Of a stretch of DNA of 64,000 nt, positions 43,908 through 55,226 are shown piece after piece (positions within the stretch are counted from its first letter, which is position 1; every line of letters starts with the position of its first letter). The stretch covers positions 16,203,001 through 16,267,000 of the forward strand of contig CM061106.1 of the NCBI GenBank assembly GCA_030770545.1, read 5' to 3'. This stretch comes from Macropodus opercularis (taxonomy: Eukaryota > Chordata > Actinopteri > Anabantiformes > Osphronemidae). The position numbers and the translations under genes are program-made. The notes beneath the pieces were generated by a model. That model had not been told where the DNA came from, ran no database searches, and saw nothing but the letters and a program-made list of their open reading frames with translations.

Positions 43908-44001
43908 ACAGCGACGGCACCTGGTGGTGGTGAAAGGCAGCGACTCTGAGTGACAAGGGGCCTGAAGCCACGTTTCCTCTGGTTGGTAAAATAAGTAAAT
44001 A

Positions 44002-44073
44002 CTCCCCGTCGGGGAATCGAACCCCGGTCTTCCGCGTGACAGGCGGAGATACTGTCCACTATACTAACGAGGA
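44002..44073 (-). tRNA. tRNA-Asp(GTC), B4 unit 2
   Basis: Intact Asp(GTC). Confidence 0.92.
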
Positions 44074-44835
44074 GGGATTTTGGCCCTCGTGTCAGCCGCG
44101 GAAACCAAAGCGGACATTGCTTCGCGGCCTTTTGGGAAGCTTGTCGGTGGCCAAGACCCGCTTTCAAATCTGCTTCTCCAAACTTACATTAGAGGCCTTG
44201 GTTTGCAACAAGCCGTTGGGAGCAACGGCAGTGCCATAGAACGTTTATTCTTTCTCGGTTGAGATCTTTAGAAACCAAAGTGTGTGACTCTGTTTGTTGT
44301 TGGGGTGTCTTGTCGCTCCAGAGGTGGATCTTTGTGAGGTGGATCTTTGAGCGGCACCAAAAAAAGCTTGGTGTTTCCAGGAAACGCCATAGTCTTCGAA
44401 GTGTCAGGCACCAGCAGAGCCAAGTGCGTGGCCAACAACCCTTGGAGGCTTCGCTTAGGCTACGGTGACTTGTACGTGCCCATAGGGACGGAACAATGGC
44501 GCCACTCTTTGCTAACATGCTCTGATGTAGCAATTTGGACTTCAGAAGGAACACTGCTTACGGTGGAACATTCAATTCAGTTCGATACAATGTTTTTATA
44601 TAGCGCCAATTCACAACAACAGTTCTCTCAAGGCACTTCACAAGTAAGGTTTAAGACCTTACACAACTATACCCAACAACAAATGCCACATAGAGCAGGG
44701 CTTCGGGCTGCACCAAATCAATTTTTACGCAGGAGCCGCCACACATCGCCGACAAGGCAACGGCAAATGGAAGCGATGGCTTTCTAACTGTCAGGCACCG
44801 ATTCCACTGTGAAAGAAAGCAGCAGCCGAACGTAG

Positions 44836-44908
44836 GTTTCTGTAGTGTAGTGGTTATCACGTTCGCCTTACGCGCGAAAGGTCCCTGGATCGATGCCGGG
44901 CAGAAACA
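44836..44908 (+). tRNA. tRNA-Val(TAC), B4 unit 3
   Basis: Family-standard Val. Confidence 0.8.
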
Positions 44909-45055
44909 GAAGTTTGACTTTTCTCTCAAACATGGGCTTGCAATAGAATCTGTCAGGCTCGCCGTACACGCCTGTTACCCAAGCGTCGCGAGTTCCTGCT
45001 CTGATTCTTTCAAAAGCTCTGCGACCGAACTGGCTTGCACTGAGCGGCTAAGCGC

Positions 45056-45128
45056 TGCTGAAACCCGGGATCAAACCCGGGACCTTTAGATCTTCAGTCT
45101 AACGCTCTCCCATATGAGCTATTTCAGC
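45056..45128 (-). tRNA. tRNA-Phe(GAA), B4 unit 3
   Basis: Same two changes as the unit 2 copy, consistent with recent duplication. Confidence 0.68.
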
Positions 45129-45222
45129 ACAGCGACGGCACCTGGTGGTGGTGAAAGGCAGCGACTCTGAGTGACAAGGGGCCTGAAGCCACGTTTCCTC
45201 TGGTTGGTAAAATAAGTAAATA

Positions 45223-45294
45223 CTCCCCGTCGGGGAATCGAACCCCGGTCTTCCGCGTGACAGGCGGAGATACTGTCCACTATACTAACAAGGA
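45223..45294 (-). tRNA. tRNA-Asp(GTC), B4 unit 3
   Basis: Acceptor TCCTTGT gives one wobble pair; otherwise intact. Confidence 0.88.
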
Positions 45295-46056
45295 GGGATT
45301 TTGGCCCTCGTGTCAGCCGCGGAAACCAAAGCGGACATTGCTGCGCGGCCTTTTGGGAAGCTTGTCGGTGGCCAAGACCCGCTTTCAAATCTGCTTCTCC
45401 AAACTTACATTAGAGGCCTTGGTTTGCAACAAGCCGTTGGGAGCAACGGCAGTGCCATAGAACGTTTATTCTTTCTCGGTTGAGATCTTTAGAAACCAAA
45501 GTGTGTGACTCTGTTTGTTGTTGGGGTGTCTTGTCGCTCCAGAGGTGGATCTTTGTGAGGTGGATCTTTGTGCGGCACCAAAAAAAGCTTGGTGTTTCCA
45601 GGAAACGCCATAGTCTTCGAAGTGTCAGGCACCAGCAGAGCCAAGTGCGTGGCCAACAACCCTTGGAGGCTTCGCTTAGGCTACGGTGACTTGTACGTGC
45701 CCATAGGGACGGAACAATGGCGCCACTCTTTGCTAACATGCTCTGATGTAGCAATTTGGACTTCAGAAGGAACACTGCTTACGGTGGAACATTCAATTCA
45801 GTTCGATACAATGTTTTTATATAGCGCCAATTCACAACAACAGTTCTCTCAAGGCACTTCACAAGTAAGGTTTAAGACCTTACACAACTATACCCAACAA
45901 CAAATGCCACATAGAGCAGGGCTTCGGGCTGCACCAAATCAATTTTTGCGCAGGAGCCGCCACACATCGCCGACAAGGCAACGGCAAATGGAAGCGATGG
46001 CTTTCTAACTGTCAGGCACCGATTCCGCCGTGAAAGAAAGCAGCAGCCGAACGTAG

Positions 46057-46129
46057 GTTTCTGTAGTGTAGTGGTTATCACGTTCGCCTTATGTGCGAAA
46101 GGTCCCTGGATCGATGCCGGGCAGAAACA
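46057..46129 (+). tRNA. Val-type tRNA body with anticodon TAT
   Basis: Anticodon arm TTCGC-CTTATGT-GCGAA: C36 is T, so the triplet becomes TAT (isoleucine). Base 38 also changed from C to T. Acceptor and D arm remain Val-type. Confidence 0.72.
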
Positions 46130-46276
46130 GAAGTTTGACTTTTCTCTCAAACATGGGCTTGCAGTAGAATCTGTCAGGCTCGCCATACACACCTGTTACC
46201 CAAGCGTCGCGAGTTCCTGCTCTGATTCTTTCAAAAGCTCTGCGACCGAACTGGCTTGCACTGAGCGGCTAAGCGC

Positions 46277-46349
46277 TGCTGAAACCCGGGATCGAACCAG
46301 GGACATTTAGATCTTCAGTCTAACGCTCTCCCATCTGAGCTATTTCAGC
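46277..46349 (-). tRNA. tRNA-Phe(GAA), B4 unit 4
   Basis: Intact boxes; one variable-loop change (AATGTCC). Confidence 0.87.
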
Positions 46350-46443
46350 ACAGCGACGGCACCTGGTGGTGGTGAAAGGCAGCGACTCTGAGTGACAAGG
46401 GGCCTGAAGCCACGTTTCCTCTGGTTGGTAAAATAGGTAAATA

Positions 46444-46515
46444 CTCCCCGTCGGAGAACCGAACCCCGGTCTTCCGCGTGACAGGCGGAGATACTGTCCA
46501 CTATACTAACGAGGA
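46444..46515 (-). tRNA. tRNA-Asp(GTC), B4 unit 4, weakened
   Basis: T arm reads GGGGTTCGGTTCTCCGA on minus: A58 is lost from the B box and the stem has a mismatch. Confidence 0.6.
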
Positions 46516-47281
46516 GGGATTTTGGCCCTCGTGTCAGTCGCGGAACCCAAATTGGACATTGCTTCGCGGCCTTTTGGGAAGCTTGTCGGTGGCCAAGACC
46601 CGCTTTCAAATCTGCTTCTCCAAACTTACATTAGAGGCCTTGGTTTGCAACAAGCCGTTGGGAGTGCCATAGAACGTTTATTCTTTCTCGGTTGAGATCT
46701 TTAGAAACCAAAGTGTGTGACTCTGTTTGTTGTTGGGGTGTCTTGTCGCTCCAGAGGTGGATCTTTGTGAGGTGGATCTTTGTGCGGGACATTAGCGGCA
46801 CCAAAAAAAGCTTGGTGTTTCCAGGAAACGCCATAGTCTTCGGAGTGTCAGGCACCAGCAGAGCCAAGTGCGTGGCCAACAACCCTTGGAGGCTTCGCTT
46901 AGGCTACGGTGACTTGTACGTGCCCATAGGGACGGAACAATGGCGCCACTCTTTGCTAACATGCTCTGATGTAGCAATTTGGACTTCAGAAGGAACACTG
47001 CTTACGGTGGAACATTCAATTCAGTTCGATACAATGTTTTTATATAGCGCCAATTCACAACAACAGTTATCTCAAGGCACTTCACAAGTAAGGTTTAAGA
47101 CCTTACACAACTATACCCAACAACAAATGCCACATAGAGCAGGGCTTCGGGCTGCACCAAATCAATTTTTGCGCAGGAGCCGCCACACATCGCACACACA
47201 AGGCAACGGCAAATGGAAGCGATGGCTTTCTAACTGTCAGGCACCGATTCCGCCGTGAAAGAAAGCAGCAGCCAAACGTAG

Positions 47282-47354
47282 GTTTCTGTAGTGTAGTGGT
47301 TATCACGTTCGCCTTACGCGTGAAAGGTCCCTGGATCGATGCCGGGCAGAAACA
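47282..47354 (+). tRNA. tRNA-Val(TAC), B4 unit 5
   Basis: Anticodon stem has a G-U pair (GTGAA). Confidence 0.76.
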
Positions 47355-47501
47355 GAAGTTTGACTTTTCTCTCAAACATGGGCTTGCAGTAGAATCTGTC
47401 AGGCTCGCCGTACACGCCTGTTACCCAAGCGTCGCGAGTTCCTGCTCTGATTCTTTCAAAAGCTCTGCGACCGAACTGGCTTGCACTGAGCGGCTAAGCG
47501 C

Positions 47502-47574
47502 TGCTGAAACCCGGGATCGAACCAGGGACCTTTAGATCTTCAGTCTAACGCTCTCCCATCTGAGCTATTTCAGC
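47502..47574 (-). tRNA. tRNA-Phe(GAA), B4 unit 5
   Basis: Intact Phe(GAA). Confidence 0.92.
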
Positions 47575-47668
47575 ACAGCAACGGCACCTGGTGGTGGTGA
47601 AAGGCAGCGACTCTGAGTGACAAGGGGCCTGAAGCCACGTCTCCTATGGTTGGTAAAATAGGTAAATA

Positions 47669-47740
47669 CTCCCCGTCGGGGAATCGAACCTCGGTCTTCC
47701 GCGTGACAGGCGGAGTTACTGTCCACTATACTAACGAGGA
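47669..47740 (-). tRNA. tRNA-Asp(GTC), B4 unit 5
   Basis: T stem CGAGG/CCCCG has one mismatch; also GTAACTCC at the D/anticodon junction. Confidence 0.75.
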
Positions 47741-48513
47741 GGGATTTTGGCCCTCGTGTCAGCCGCGGAACCCAAAGCGGACATTGCTTCGCGGCCTTTT
47801 GGGAAGCTTGTCGGTGGCCAAGACCCGCTTTCAAATCTGCTTCTCCAAACTTACATTAGAGGCCTTGGTTTGCAACAAGCCGTTGGGAGCAACGGCAGTG
47901 CCATAGAACGTTTATTCTTTCTCGGTTGAGATCTTTAGAAACCAAAGTGTGTGACTCTGTTTGTTGTTGGGGTGTCTTGTCGCTCCAGAGGTGGATCTTT
48001 GTGAGGTGGATCTTTGTGCGGGACATTAGCGGCACCAAAAAAAGCTTGGTGTTTCCAGGAAACGCCATAGTCTTCGGAGTGTCAGGCACCAGCAGAGCCA
48101 AGTGTGTGGCCAACAACCCTTGGAGGCTTCGCTTAGGCTACGGTGACTTGTACGTGCCCATAGGGACGAAACAATGGCGCCACTCTTTGCTAACATGCTC
48201 TGATGTAGCAATTTGGACTTCAGAAGGAACACTGCTTACGGTGGAACATTCAATTCAGTTCGATACAATGTTTTTATATAGCGCCAATTCACAACAACAG
48301 TTCTCTCAAGGCACTTCACAAGTAAGGTTTAAGACCTTACACAACTATACCCAACAACAAATGCCACATAGAGCAGGGCTTCGGGCTGCACCAAATCAAT
48401 TTTTGCGCAGGAGCCGCCACACATCGCCGACAAGGCAACGGCAAATGGAAGCGATGGCTTTCTAACTGTCAGGCACCGATGCCGCCGTGAAAGAAAGCAG
48501 CAGCCGAACGTAG

Positions 48514-48586
48514 GTTTCTGTAGTGTAGTGGTTATCACGTTCGCCTTACGCGCGAAAGGTCTCTGGATTGATGCCGGGCAGAAACA
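48514..48586 (+). pseudogene. tRNA-Val(TAC), B4 unit 6, degenerate
   Basis: T arm reads CTCTGGATTGATGCC, a second B-box change. Confidence 0.6.
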
Positions 48587-48733
48587 GAAGTTTGACTTTT
48601 CTCTCAAACATGGGCTTACAGTAGAATCTGTCAGGCTCGCCATACACGCCTGTTACCCAAGCGTCGCGAGTTCCTGCTTTGATTCTTTCAAAAGCTCTGC
48701 GACCGAACTGGCTTGCACTGAGCGGCTAAGCGC

Positions 48734-48806
48734 TGCTGAAACCCGGGATCGAACGAGGGACCTTTAGATCTTCAGTCTAACGCTCCCCCATCTGAGCCAT
48801 TTCAGC
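48734..48806 (-). pseudogene. tRNA-Phe(GAA), B4 unit 6, degenerate
   Basis: Minus strand AAATGGCTCAGATGGGGGAGCG with T stem changed (CCCTCGTTCG). Its unit lacks Asp. Confidence 0.6.
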
Positions 48807-48876
48807 AAAGCGACGGCACCTGGTGGTGGTGAAAGGCAGCAACTCTGAGTGACAAGTCAGGCACCGATTCCCCACA

Positions 48877-48923
48877 TTCGCCTTACGCGCGAAAGGTCCC
48901 TGGATCGATGCCGGGCAGAAACA
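48877..48923 (+). pseudogene. tRNA-Val 3' half, B4 unit 7
   Basis: Begins at the anticodon stem (TTCGCCTTACGC); the acceptor 5' strand, D arm and A box are gone, replaced by GATTCCCCACA. Confidence 0.85.
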
Positions 48924-49070
48924 GAAGTCTGACTTTTCTCTCAAACATGGGCTTGCAGTAGAATCTGTCAGGCTCGCCATACACGCCTGTTACCCAAGCG
49001 TCGCGAGTTCCTGCTCTGATTCTTTCAAAAGCTCTGCGACCAAACTGGCTTGCACTGAGCGGCTGAGCGC

Positions 49071-49143
49071 TGCTGAAACCCGGGATCGAACCAGGGACCT
49101 TTAGATTTTCAGTCTAACACTCTCCCATCTGAGCTATTTCAGC
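49071..49143 (-). tRNA. tRNA-Phe(GAA), B4 unit 7
   Basis: Loop CTGAAAA (base 37 A) and GTTAGA preceded by AGTG, one stem-edge change. Confidence 0.82.
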
Positions 49144-49237
49144 ACAGCGGCGGCACCTGGTGGTGGTGAAAGGCAGCGACTCTGAGTGACAAGGGGCCTG
49201 AAGCCACGTTTCCTCTGGTTGGTAAAATAGGTAAATA

Positions 49238-49309
49238 CTCCCCGTCAAGGAATCAAACCCCGGTCTTCCGCGTGACAGGCGGAGATACTGTCCACTATAC
49301 TAACGAGGA
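49238..49309 (-). tRNA. tRNA-Asp(GTC), B4 unit 7, weakened
   Basis: T arm GGGGTTTGATTCCTTG: C56 lost and stem weakened. Confidence 0.6.
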
Positions 49310-50057
49310 GGGATTGTGGCCCTCGTGTCAGCCACGGAACCCAAAGCGGACATTGCTTCGCAGCCTTTTGGGAAGCTTGTCGGTGGCCAAGACCCGCTTT
49401 CAAATCTGCTTCTCTAAACTTACATTAGAGGCCTTGGTTTGCAACAAGCCGTTGGGAGCGACGGCAGTGCCATAGAACGTTTATTCTTTCTCGGTTGAGA
49501 TCTTTAGAAACCAAAGTGTGTGACTCTGTTTGTTGTTGGGGTGTCTTGTCGCTCCAGAGGTGGATCTTTGTGAGGTGGATCTTTGTGGGGGACATTAGCG
49601 GCACCAAAAAAAGCTTGGTGTTTCCAGGAAACGCCATAGTCTTCGGAGTGTCAGGCACCAGCAGAGACAAGTGTGTGGCCAACAACCCTTGGAGGCTTCG
49701 CTTAGGCTACGGTGACTTGTACGTGCCCATAGGGACGGAACAATGGCGCCACTCTTTGCTAACATGCTCTGATGTAGCAATTTGGACTTCAGAAGGAACA
49801 CTGCTTACGGTGGAACATTCAATTCAGTTCGATACAATGTTTTTATATAGCGCCAATTCACAACAACAGTTCTCTCAAGGCACTTCACAAGTAAGGTTTA
49901 AGACCTTACACAACTATACCCAACAACAAATGCCACATAGAGCAAAGCTTCGGGCTGCACCAATTCAATTTTTGCGCAGGAGCCGCCACACATCGCCGAC
50001 AAGGCAACGGCAAATGGAAGCGATGGCTTTCTAACTGTCAGGCACCGATTCCCCGCA

Positions 50058-50104
50058 TTCGCCTTACGCGCGAAAGGTCCCTGGATCGATGCCGGGCAGA
50101 AACA
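50058..50104 (+). pseudogene. tRNA-Val 3' half, B4 unit 8
   Basis: Same 5' truncation as 48877; flank GATTCCCCGCA. Confidence 0.85.
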
Positions 50105-50251
50105 GAAGTCTGACTTTTCTCTCAAACATGGGCTTGCAGTAGAATCTGTCAGGCTCGCCATACACGCCTGTTACCCAAGCGTCGCGAGTTCTTGCTCTGA
50201 TTCTTTCAAAAGCTCTGCGACCGAACTGGCTTGCACTGAGCGGCTGAGCGC

Positions 50252-50324
50252 TGCTGAAACCCGGGATCGAACCAGGGACCTTTAGATTTTCAGTCTAACA
50301 CTCTCCCATCTGAGCTATTTCAGC
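50252..50324 (-). tRNA. tRNA-Phe(GAA), B4 unit 8
   Basis: Same loop CTGAAAA as unit 7. Confidence 0.82.
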
Positions 50325-50418
50325 ACAGCGGCGGCACCTGGTGGTGGTGAAAGGCAGCGACTCTGAGTGACAAGGGGCCTGAAGCCACGTTTCCTCTGGT
50401 TGGTAAAATAGGTAAATA

Positions 50419-50490
50419 CTCCCCGTCGGGGAATCGAACCTCGGTCTTCCGCGTGACAGGCGGAGATACTGTCCACTATACTAACGAGGA
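50419..50490 (-). tRNA. tRNA-Asp(GTC), B4 unit 8
   Basis: CGAGG T-stem mismatch as at 47669. Confidence 0.78.
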
Positions 50491-51227
50491 GGGATTTTGG
50501 CCCTCGTGTCAGCCGCGGAACCCAAAGCGGACATTGCTTCGCGGCCTTTTGGGAAGCTTGTCGGTGGCCAAGACCCGCTTTCAAATCTGCTTCTCCAAAC
50601 TTACATTAGAGGCCTTGGTTTGCAACAAGCCGTTGGGAGCAACGGCAGTGCCATAGAACGTTTATTCTTTCTCGGTTGAGATCTTTAGAAACCAAAGTGT
50701 GTGACTCTGTTTGTTGTTGGGGTGTCTTGTCGCTCCAGAGGTGGATCTTTGTGAGGTGGATCTTTGTGCGGCACCAAAAAAAGCTTGGTGTTTCCAGGAA
50801 ACGCCATAGTCTTCGGAGTGTCAGGCACCAGCAGAGCCAAGTGCGTGGCCAACAACCCTTGGAGGCTTCGCTTAGGCTACGGTGACTTGTACGTGCCCAT
50901 AGGGACGGAACAATGGCGCCACTCTTTGCTAACATGCTCTGATGTAGCAATTTGGACTTCAGAAGGAACACTGCTTACGGTGGAACATTCAATTCAGTTC
51001 GATACAATGTTTTTATATAGCGCCAATTCACAACAACAGTTCTCTCAAGGCACTTCACAAGTAAGGTTTAAGACCTTACACAACTATACCCAACAACAAA
51101 TGCCACATAGAGCAAAGCTTCGGGCTGCACCAATTCAATTTTTGCGCAGGAGCCGCCACACATCGCCGACAAGGCAACGGCAAATGGAAGCGATGGCTTT
51201 CTAACTGTCAGGCACCGATTCCCCACA

Positions 51228-51274
51228 TTCGCCTTACGCGCGAAAGGTCCCTGGATCGATGCCGGGCAGAAACA
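51228..51274 (+). pseudogene. tRNA-Val 3' half, B4 unit 9
   Basis: Truncated Val; flank GATTCCCCACA, matching unit 7. Confidence 0.85.
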
Positions 51275-51421
51275 GAAGTCTGACTTTTCTCTCAAACATG
51301 GGCTTGCAGTAGAATCTGTCAGGCTCGCCATACACGCCTGTTACCCAAGCGTCGCGAGTTCCTGCTCTGATTCTTTCAAAAGCTCTGCGACCGAACTGGC
51401 TTGCACTGAGCGGCTGAGCGC

Positions 51422-51494
51422 TGCTGAAACCCGGGATCGAACCAGGGACCTTTAGATCTTCAGTGTAACGCTCTCCCATCTGAGCTATTTCAGC
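51422..51494 (-). tRNA. tRNA-Phe(GAA), B4 unit 9
   Basis: Loop CTGAAGA; anticodon stem TTACA/TCTAA has one mismatch. Confidence 0.78.
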
Positions 51495-51588
51495 ACAGCG
51501 GCGGCACCTGGTGGTGGTGAAAGGCAGCGACTCTGAGTGACAAGGGGCCTGAAGCCACGTTTCCTCTGGTTGGTAAAATAGGTAAATA

Positions 51589-51660
51589 CTCCCCGTCGGG
51601 GAATCGAACCCCGGTCTTCCGCGTGACAGGCGGAGATACTGTCCACTATACTAACGAGGA
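51589..51660 (-). tRNA. tRNA-Asp(GTC), B4 unit 9
   Basis: Intact Asp(GTC). Confidence 0.92.
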
Positions 51661-52397
51661 GGGATTTTGGCCCTCGTGTCAGCCGCGGAACCCAAAGCGG
51701 ACATTGCTTCGCGGCCTTTTGGGAAGCTTGTCGGTGGCCAAGACCCGCTTTCAAATCTGCTTCTCCAAACTTACATTAGAGGCCTTGGTTTGCAACAAGC
51801 CGTTGGGAGCAACGGCAGTGCCATAGAAAGTTTATTCTTTCTCGGTTGAGATCTTTAGAAACCAAAGTGTGTGACTCTGTTTGTTGTTGGGGTGTCTTGT
51901 CGCTCCAGAGGTGGATCTTTGTGAGGTGGATCTTTGTGCGGCACCAAAAAAAGCTTGGTGTTTCCAGGAAACGCCATAGTCTTCGGAGTGTCAGGCACCA
52001 GCAGAGCCAAGTGCGTGGCCAACAACCCTTGGAGGCTTCGCTTAGGCTACGGTGACTTGTACGTGCCCATAGGGACGGAACAATGGCGCCACTCTTTGCT
52101 AACATGCTCTGATGTAGCAATTTGGACTTCAGAAGGAACACTGCTTACGGTGGAACATTCAATTCAGTTCGATACAATGTTTTTATATAGCGCCAATTCA
52201 CAACAACAGTTCTCTCAAGGCACTTCACAAGTAAGGTTTAAGACCTTACACAACTATACCCAACAACAAATGCCACATAGAGCAAAGCTTCGGGCTGCAC
52301 CAATTCAATTTTTGCGCAGGAGCCGCCACACATCGCCGACAAGGCAACGGCAAATGGAAGCGATGGCTTTCTAACTGTCAGGCACCGATTCCCCGCA

Positions 52398-52444
52398 TTC
52401 GCCTTACGCGCGAAAGGTCCCTGGATCGATGCCGGGCAGAAACA
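52398..52444 (+). pseudogene. tRNA-Val 3' half, B4 unit 10
   Basis: Truncated Val; flank GATTCCCCGCA as unit 8. Confidence 0.85.
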
Positions 52445-52591
52445 GAAGTCTGACTTTTCTCTCAAACATGGGCTTGCAGTAGAATCTGTCAGGCTCGCCA
52501 TACACGCCTGTTACCCAAGCGTCGCGAGTTCTTGCTCTGATTCTTTCAAAAGCTCTGCGACCGAACTGGCTTGCACTGAGCGGCTGAGCGC

Positions 52592-52664
52592 TGCTGAAAC
52601 CCGGGATCGAACCAGGGACCTTTAGATTTTCAGTCTAACACTCTCCCATCTGAGCTATTTCAGC
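52592..52664 (-). tRNA. tRNA-Phe(GAA), B4 unit 10
   Basis: Loop CTGAAAA as units 7 and 8. Confidence 0.82.
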
Positions 52665-52758
52665 ACAGCGGCGGCACCTGGTGGTGGTGAAAGGCAGCGA
52701 CTCTGAGTGACAAGGGGCCTGAAGCCACGTTTCCTCTGGTTGGTAAAATAGGTAAATA

Positions 52759-52830
52759 CTCCCCGTCGGGGAATCGAACCTCGGTCTTCCGCGTGACAGG
52801 CGGAGATACTGTCCACTATACTAACGAGGA
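52759..52830 (-). tRNA. tRNA-Asp(GTC), B4 unit 10
   Basis: CGAGG T-stem mismatch as units 5 and 8. Confidence 0.78.
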
Positions 52831-53567
52831 GGGATTTTGGCCCTCGTGTCAGCCACGGAACCCAAAGCGGACATTGCTTCGCAGCCTTTTGGGAAGCTTG
52901 TCGGTGGCCAAGACCCGCTTTCAAATCTGCTTCTCCAAACTTACATTAGAGGCCTTGGTTTGCAACAAGCCGTTGGGAGCAACGGCAGTGCCATAGAACG
53001 TTTATTCTTTCTCGGTTGAGATCTTTAGAAACCAAAGTGTGTGACTCTGTTTGTTGTTGGGGTGTCTTGTCGCTCCAGAGGTGGATCTTTGTGAGGTGGA
53101 TCTTTGTGCAGCACCAAAAAAAGCTTGGTGTTTCCAGGAAACGCCATAGTCTTCGGAGTGTCAGGCACCAGCAGAGCCAAGTGCGTGGCCAACAACCCTT
53201 GGAGGCTTCGCTTAGGCTACGGTGACTTGTACGTGCCCATAGGGACGGAACAATGGCGCCACTCTTTGCTAACATGCTCTGATGTAGCAATTTGGATTTC
53301 AGAAGGAACACTGCTTACGGTGGAACATTCAATTCAGTTCGATACAATGTTTTTATATAGCGCCAATTCACAACAACAGTTCTCTCAAGGCACTTCACAA
53401 GTAAGGTTTAAGACCTTACACAACTATACCCAACAACAAATGCCACATAGAGCAAATCTTCGGGCTGCACCAAATCAATTTTTGCGCAGGAGCCGCCACA
53501 CATCGCCGACAAGGCAACGGCAAATGGAAGCGATGGCTTTCTAACTGTCAGGCACCGATTCCCCGCA

Positions 53568-53614
53568 TTCGCCTTACGCGCGAAAGGTCCCTGGATCGAT
53601 GCCGGGCAGAAACA
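53568..53614 (+). pseudogene. tRNA-Val 3' half, B4 unit 11
   Basis: Last truncated Val copy before the C5 junction. Confidence 0.85.
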
Positions 53615-53751
53615 GAAGTTTGACTTTTCTCTCAAACATGGGCTTGCAGTAGAATCTGTCAGGCTCGCCATACACGCCTGTTACCCAAGCGTCGCGAGTT
53701 CCTGCTCTGATTCTTTCAAAAGCTCTGCAACCGAAGTGTTCGGCTAAGCGC

Positions 53752-53808
53752 TGCTGAAACCCAGGATCGAACCAGCGACCTTTAGATCTTCAGTCTAACG
53801 CTCTCCCA
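53752..53808 (-). pseudogene. tRNA-Phe broken at the B/C joint
   Basis: The 5' acceptor strand and half the D arm are replaced by C5 sequence at CTCTCCCA|GAGGACG; the T arm also has changes. Confidence 0.82.
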
Positions 53809-53839
53809 GAGGACGTTCCCAGATTGCATCACTGAGCTC

Positions 53840-54275
53840 TGTCACGTCCCCATCTAGGTAGGGCGCGTAACACAGGAATGTGACCAGGTTATTCCAAACC
53901 AGCACACACTGAGCCAAGTAATAAGCGCACACCAGAGAAGACGTAACCTCATCCAAAGAAAATGGCAGCTCACCCCTACTTTACAGAAGGTCCCAAAACA
54001 AACAGAATATAGGCACAAGGCCCACAACAAGTGCGAATACACTAAGGAACAAACGCTCCTTAGGGAAATGCAGGTAACTGCACTGTAGCTGCCACTGGCA
54101 CTATTGTGCTATACTGAGCCTGGTGTTTGAATTTTTTGGAAAAGTAGCCTGTGCCCTGCTCATCCTCTTGCAGAAGTTAAAGCCCCGGCACCATACCCAC
54201 TCGCGTCCACCTCCAGCTTAAAGGGGCGCGTAAAAAATGGGGCTCCTAGCTCAGGCGCACTGCAGAAGAGCACTT
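53840..54275 (-). mobile_element. Gypsy LTR and RNase H fragment in C5
   Basis: Same fragment as in C1-C4, with a short deletion near 53890; limits approximate. Confidence 0.7.
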
Positions 54276-54511
54276 TGGCAGAGCCGGAAGCGTTTTGGCA
54301 CTGCGGAGTCCAAAAAAAAAAGATTTGTTGTGAAGTTCAGTGAGTTCCTTCATTCGATTCCCGCCGAAGGAAAGCCGTTTCGGCCGCAGTTGAGTCCAGT
54401 AAGTTAAAGAGTAAATCTGATTATCTTCTGCAACTTGCTGCGTCCACTTAGAAGTACAGGAGAAGCTTTGGTCCGCCGACTTGAAAAAAGGGGGCAGCAG
54501 TCCCCGTCCTC

Positions 54512-54583
54512 TGCATTGGCCGGGAATTGAACCCGGGTCAACTGCTTGGCAAGCAGTTATTCTCACCACTATACCTCCAATGC
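54512..54583 (-). tRNA. tRNA-Gly(GCC), C5
   Basis: Perfect T stem; loop TTGCCAA; 5' strand reads GCATTGGAGG, one change beside the D arm. Confidence 0.85.
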
Positions 54584-54731
54584 TTGAAAGCCTGTCATTG
54601 CCTTATGGGCACGTGACAGGTTCCAAAGCGTTTCTGCACTGTGGAGTCTAAAGAAAAGATTTGTTGTGAAGTTTAGAGACTTCCTCTGTTGCGTTATGTA
54701 CTTCTCATCTGTAGAGGGCTTACGGCGTGAA

Positions 54732-54796
54732 GCCTGGCTACCTGAGTCGGTAGAGCATCAGACTTTTCATCTGAGTGTCAAGTCCCCACTCAGGCG
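54732..54796 (+). pseudogene. tRNA-Lys-like, 65 nt, C5
   Basis: Eight bases of variable loop and T stem are deleted (CTGAGTGTCAAGTCC). Confidence 0.72.
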
Positions 54797-55186
54797 AAGG
54801 CACCTTATTTCTGCAGGTCTTTAGTGTTGGGAGGTGACGTCGAAAATCGCTTCGACGTGCTGTTGCCAACAGAGCTTTGCGTGCTTTTCTCCCCAAGGCG
54901 TCACTAAAACCTCTTCCTGTTCTGTCAAACACAACGCAATTACTGTGAAGGCACCTATGCTCGTCTCCATGCTACCAGTTTTGTGAAACCTGGTAACAAA
55001 CAATCAAGGAACCACAGTAAAGTGTGCTTTGTTTCACAAGCTGGTTTGTCAATACTTAGGGAAAGGTCTAACCTGTTTTCTTCATTGGAACCAGGGAATT
55101 AGAGAAACCCGGTTCTTTCCCAGAAAGATTTCCATTTAGATGGGATCCTCGATTGCCCGAGGAAGGTGCCAATCACCAGGGCCGTC

Positions 55187-55226
55187 TCCCTTGTGCTCTA
55201 GTGGCTAGGATTCGGCACTTTCACTT
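55187..55226 (+). pseudogene. tRNA-Glu(TTC) 5' half at C/S3 border
   Basis: TCCCTTGTGCTCTAGTGGC... through the anticodon loop CTTTCAC, then S3 sequence AACAGCTGAC. Confidence 0.82.

Larger units (their letters stand above)
41705..53808 (+). repeat. B array 4 (eleven units)
   Basis: Val starts at 42394, 43615, 44836, 46057, 47282, 48514 (steps 1221, 1221, 1221, 1225, 1232), then Val 3' halves at 48877, 50058, 51228, 52398, 53568 (last three steps exactly 1170). Units at 43.0 and 44.2 kb are near-identical. Between 48807 and 48876 a deletion fuses two units and removes one Asp gene and the whole spacer. The array ends inside tRNA-Phe at 53808. Confidence 0.92.
53809..55226 (+). repeat. C unit 5
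   Basis: Order: Gypsy fragment, decayed Glu half (54345-54372), Gly(GCC)-, truncated Lys-like, broken Glu. Bounded on the left by a broken Phe gene and on the right by a broken Glu gene. Confidence 0.85.
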
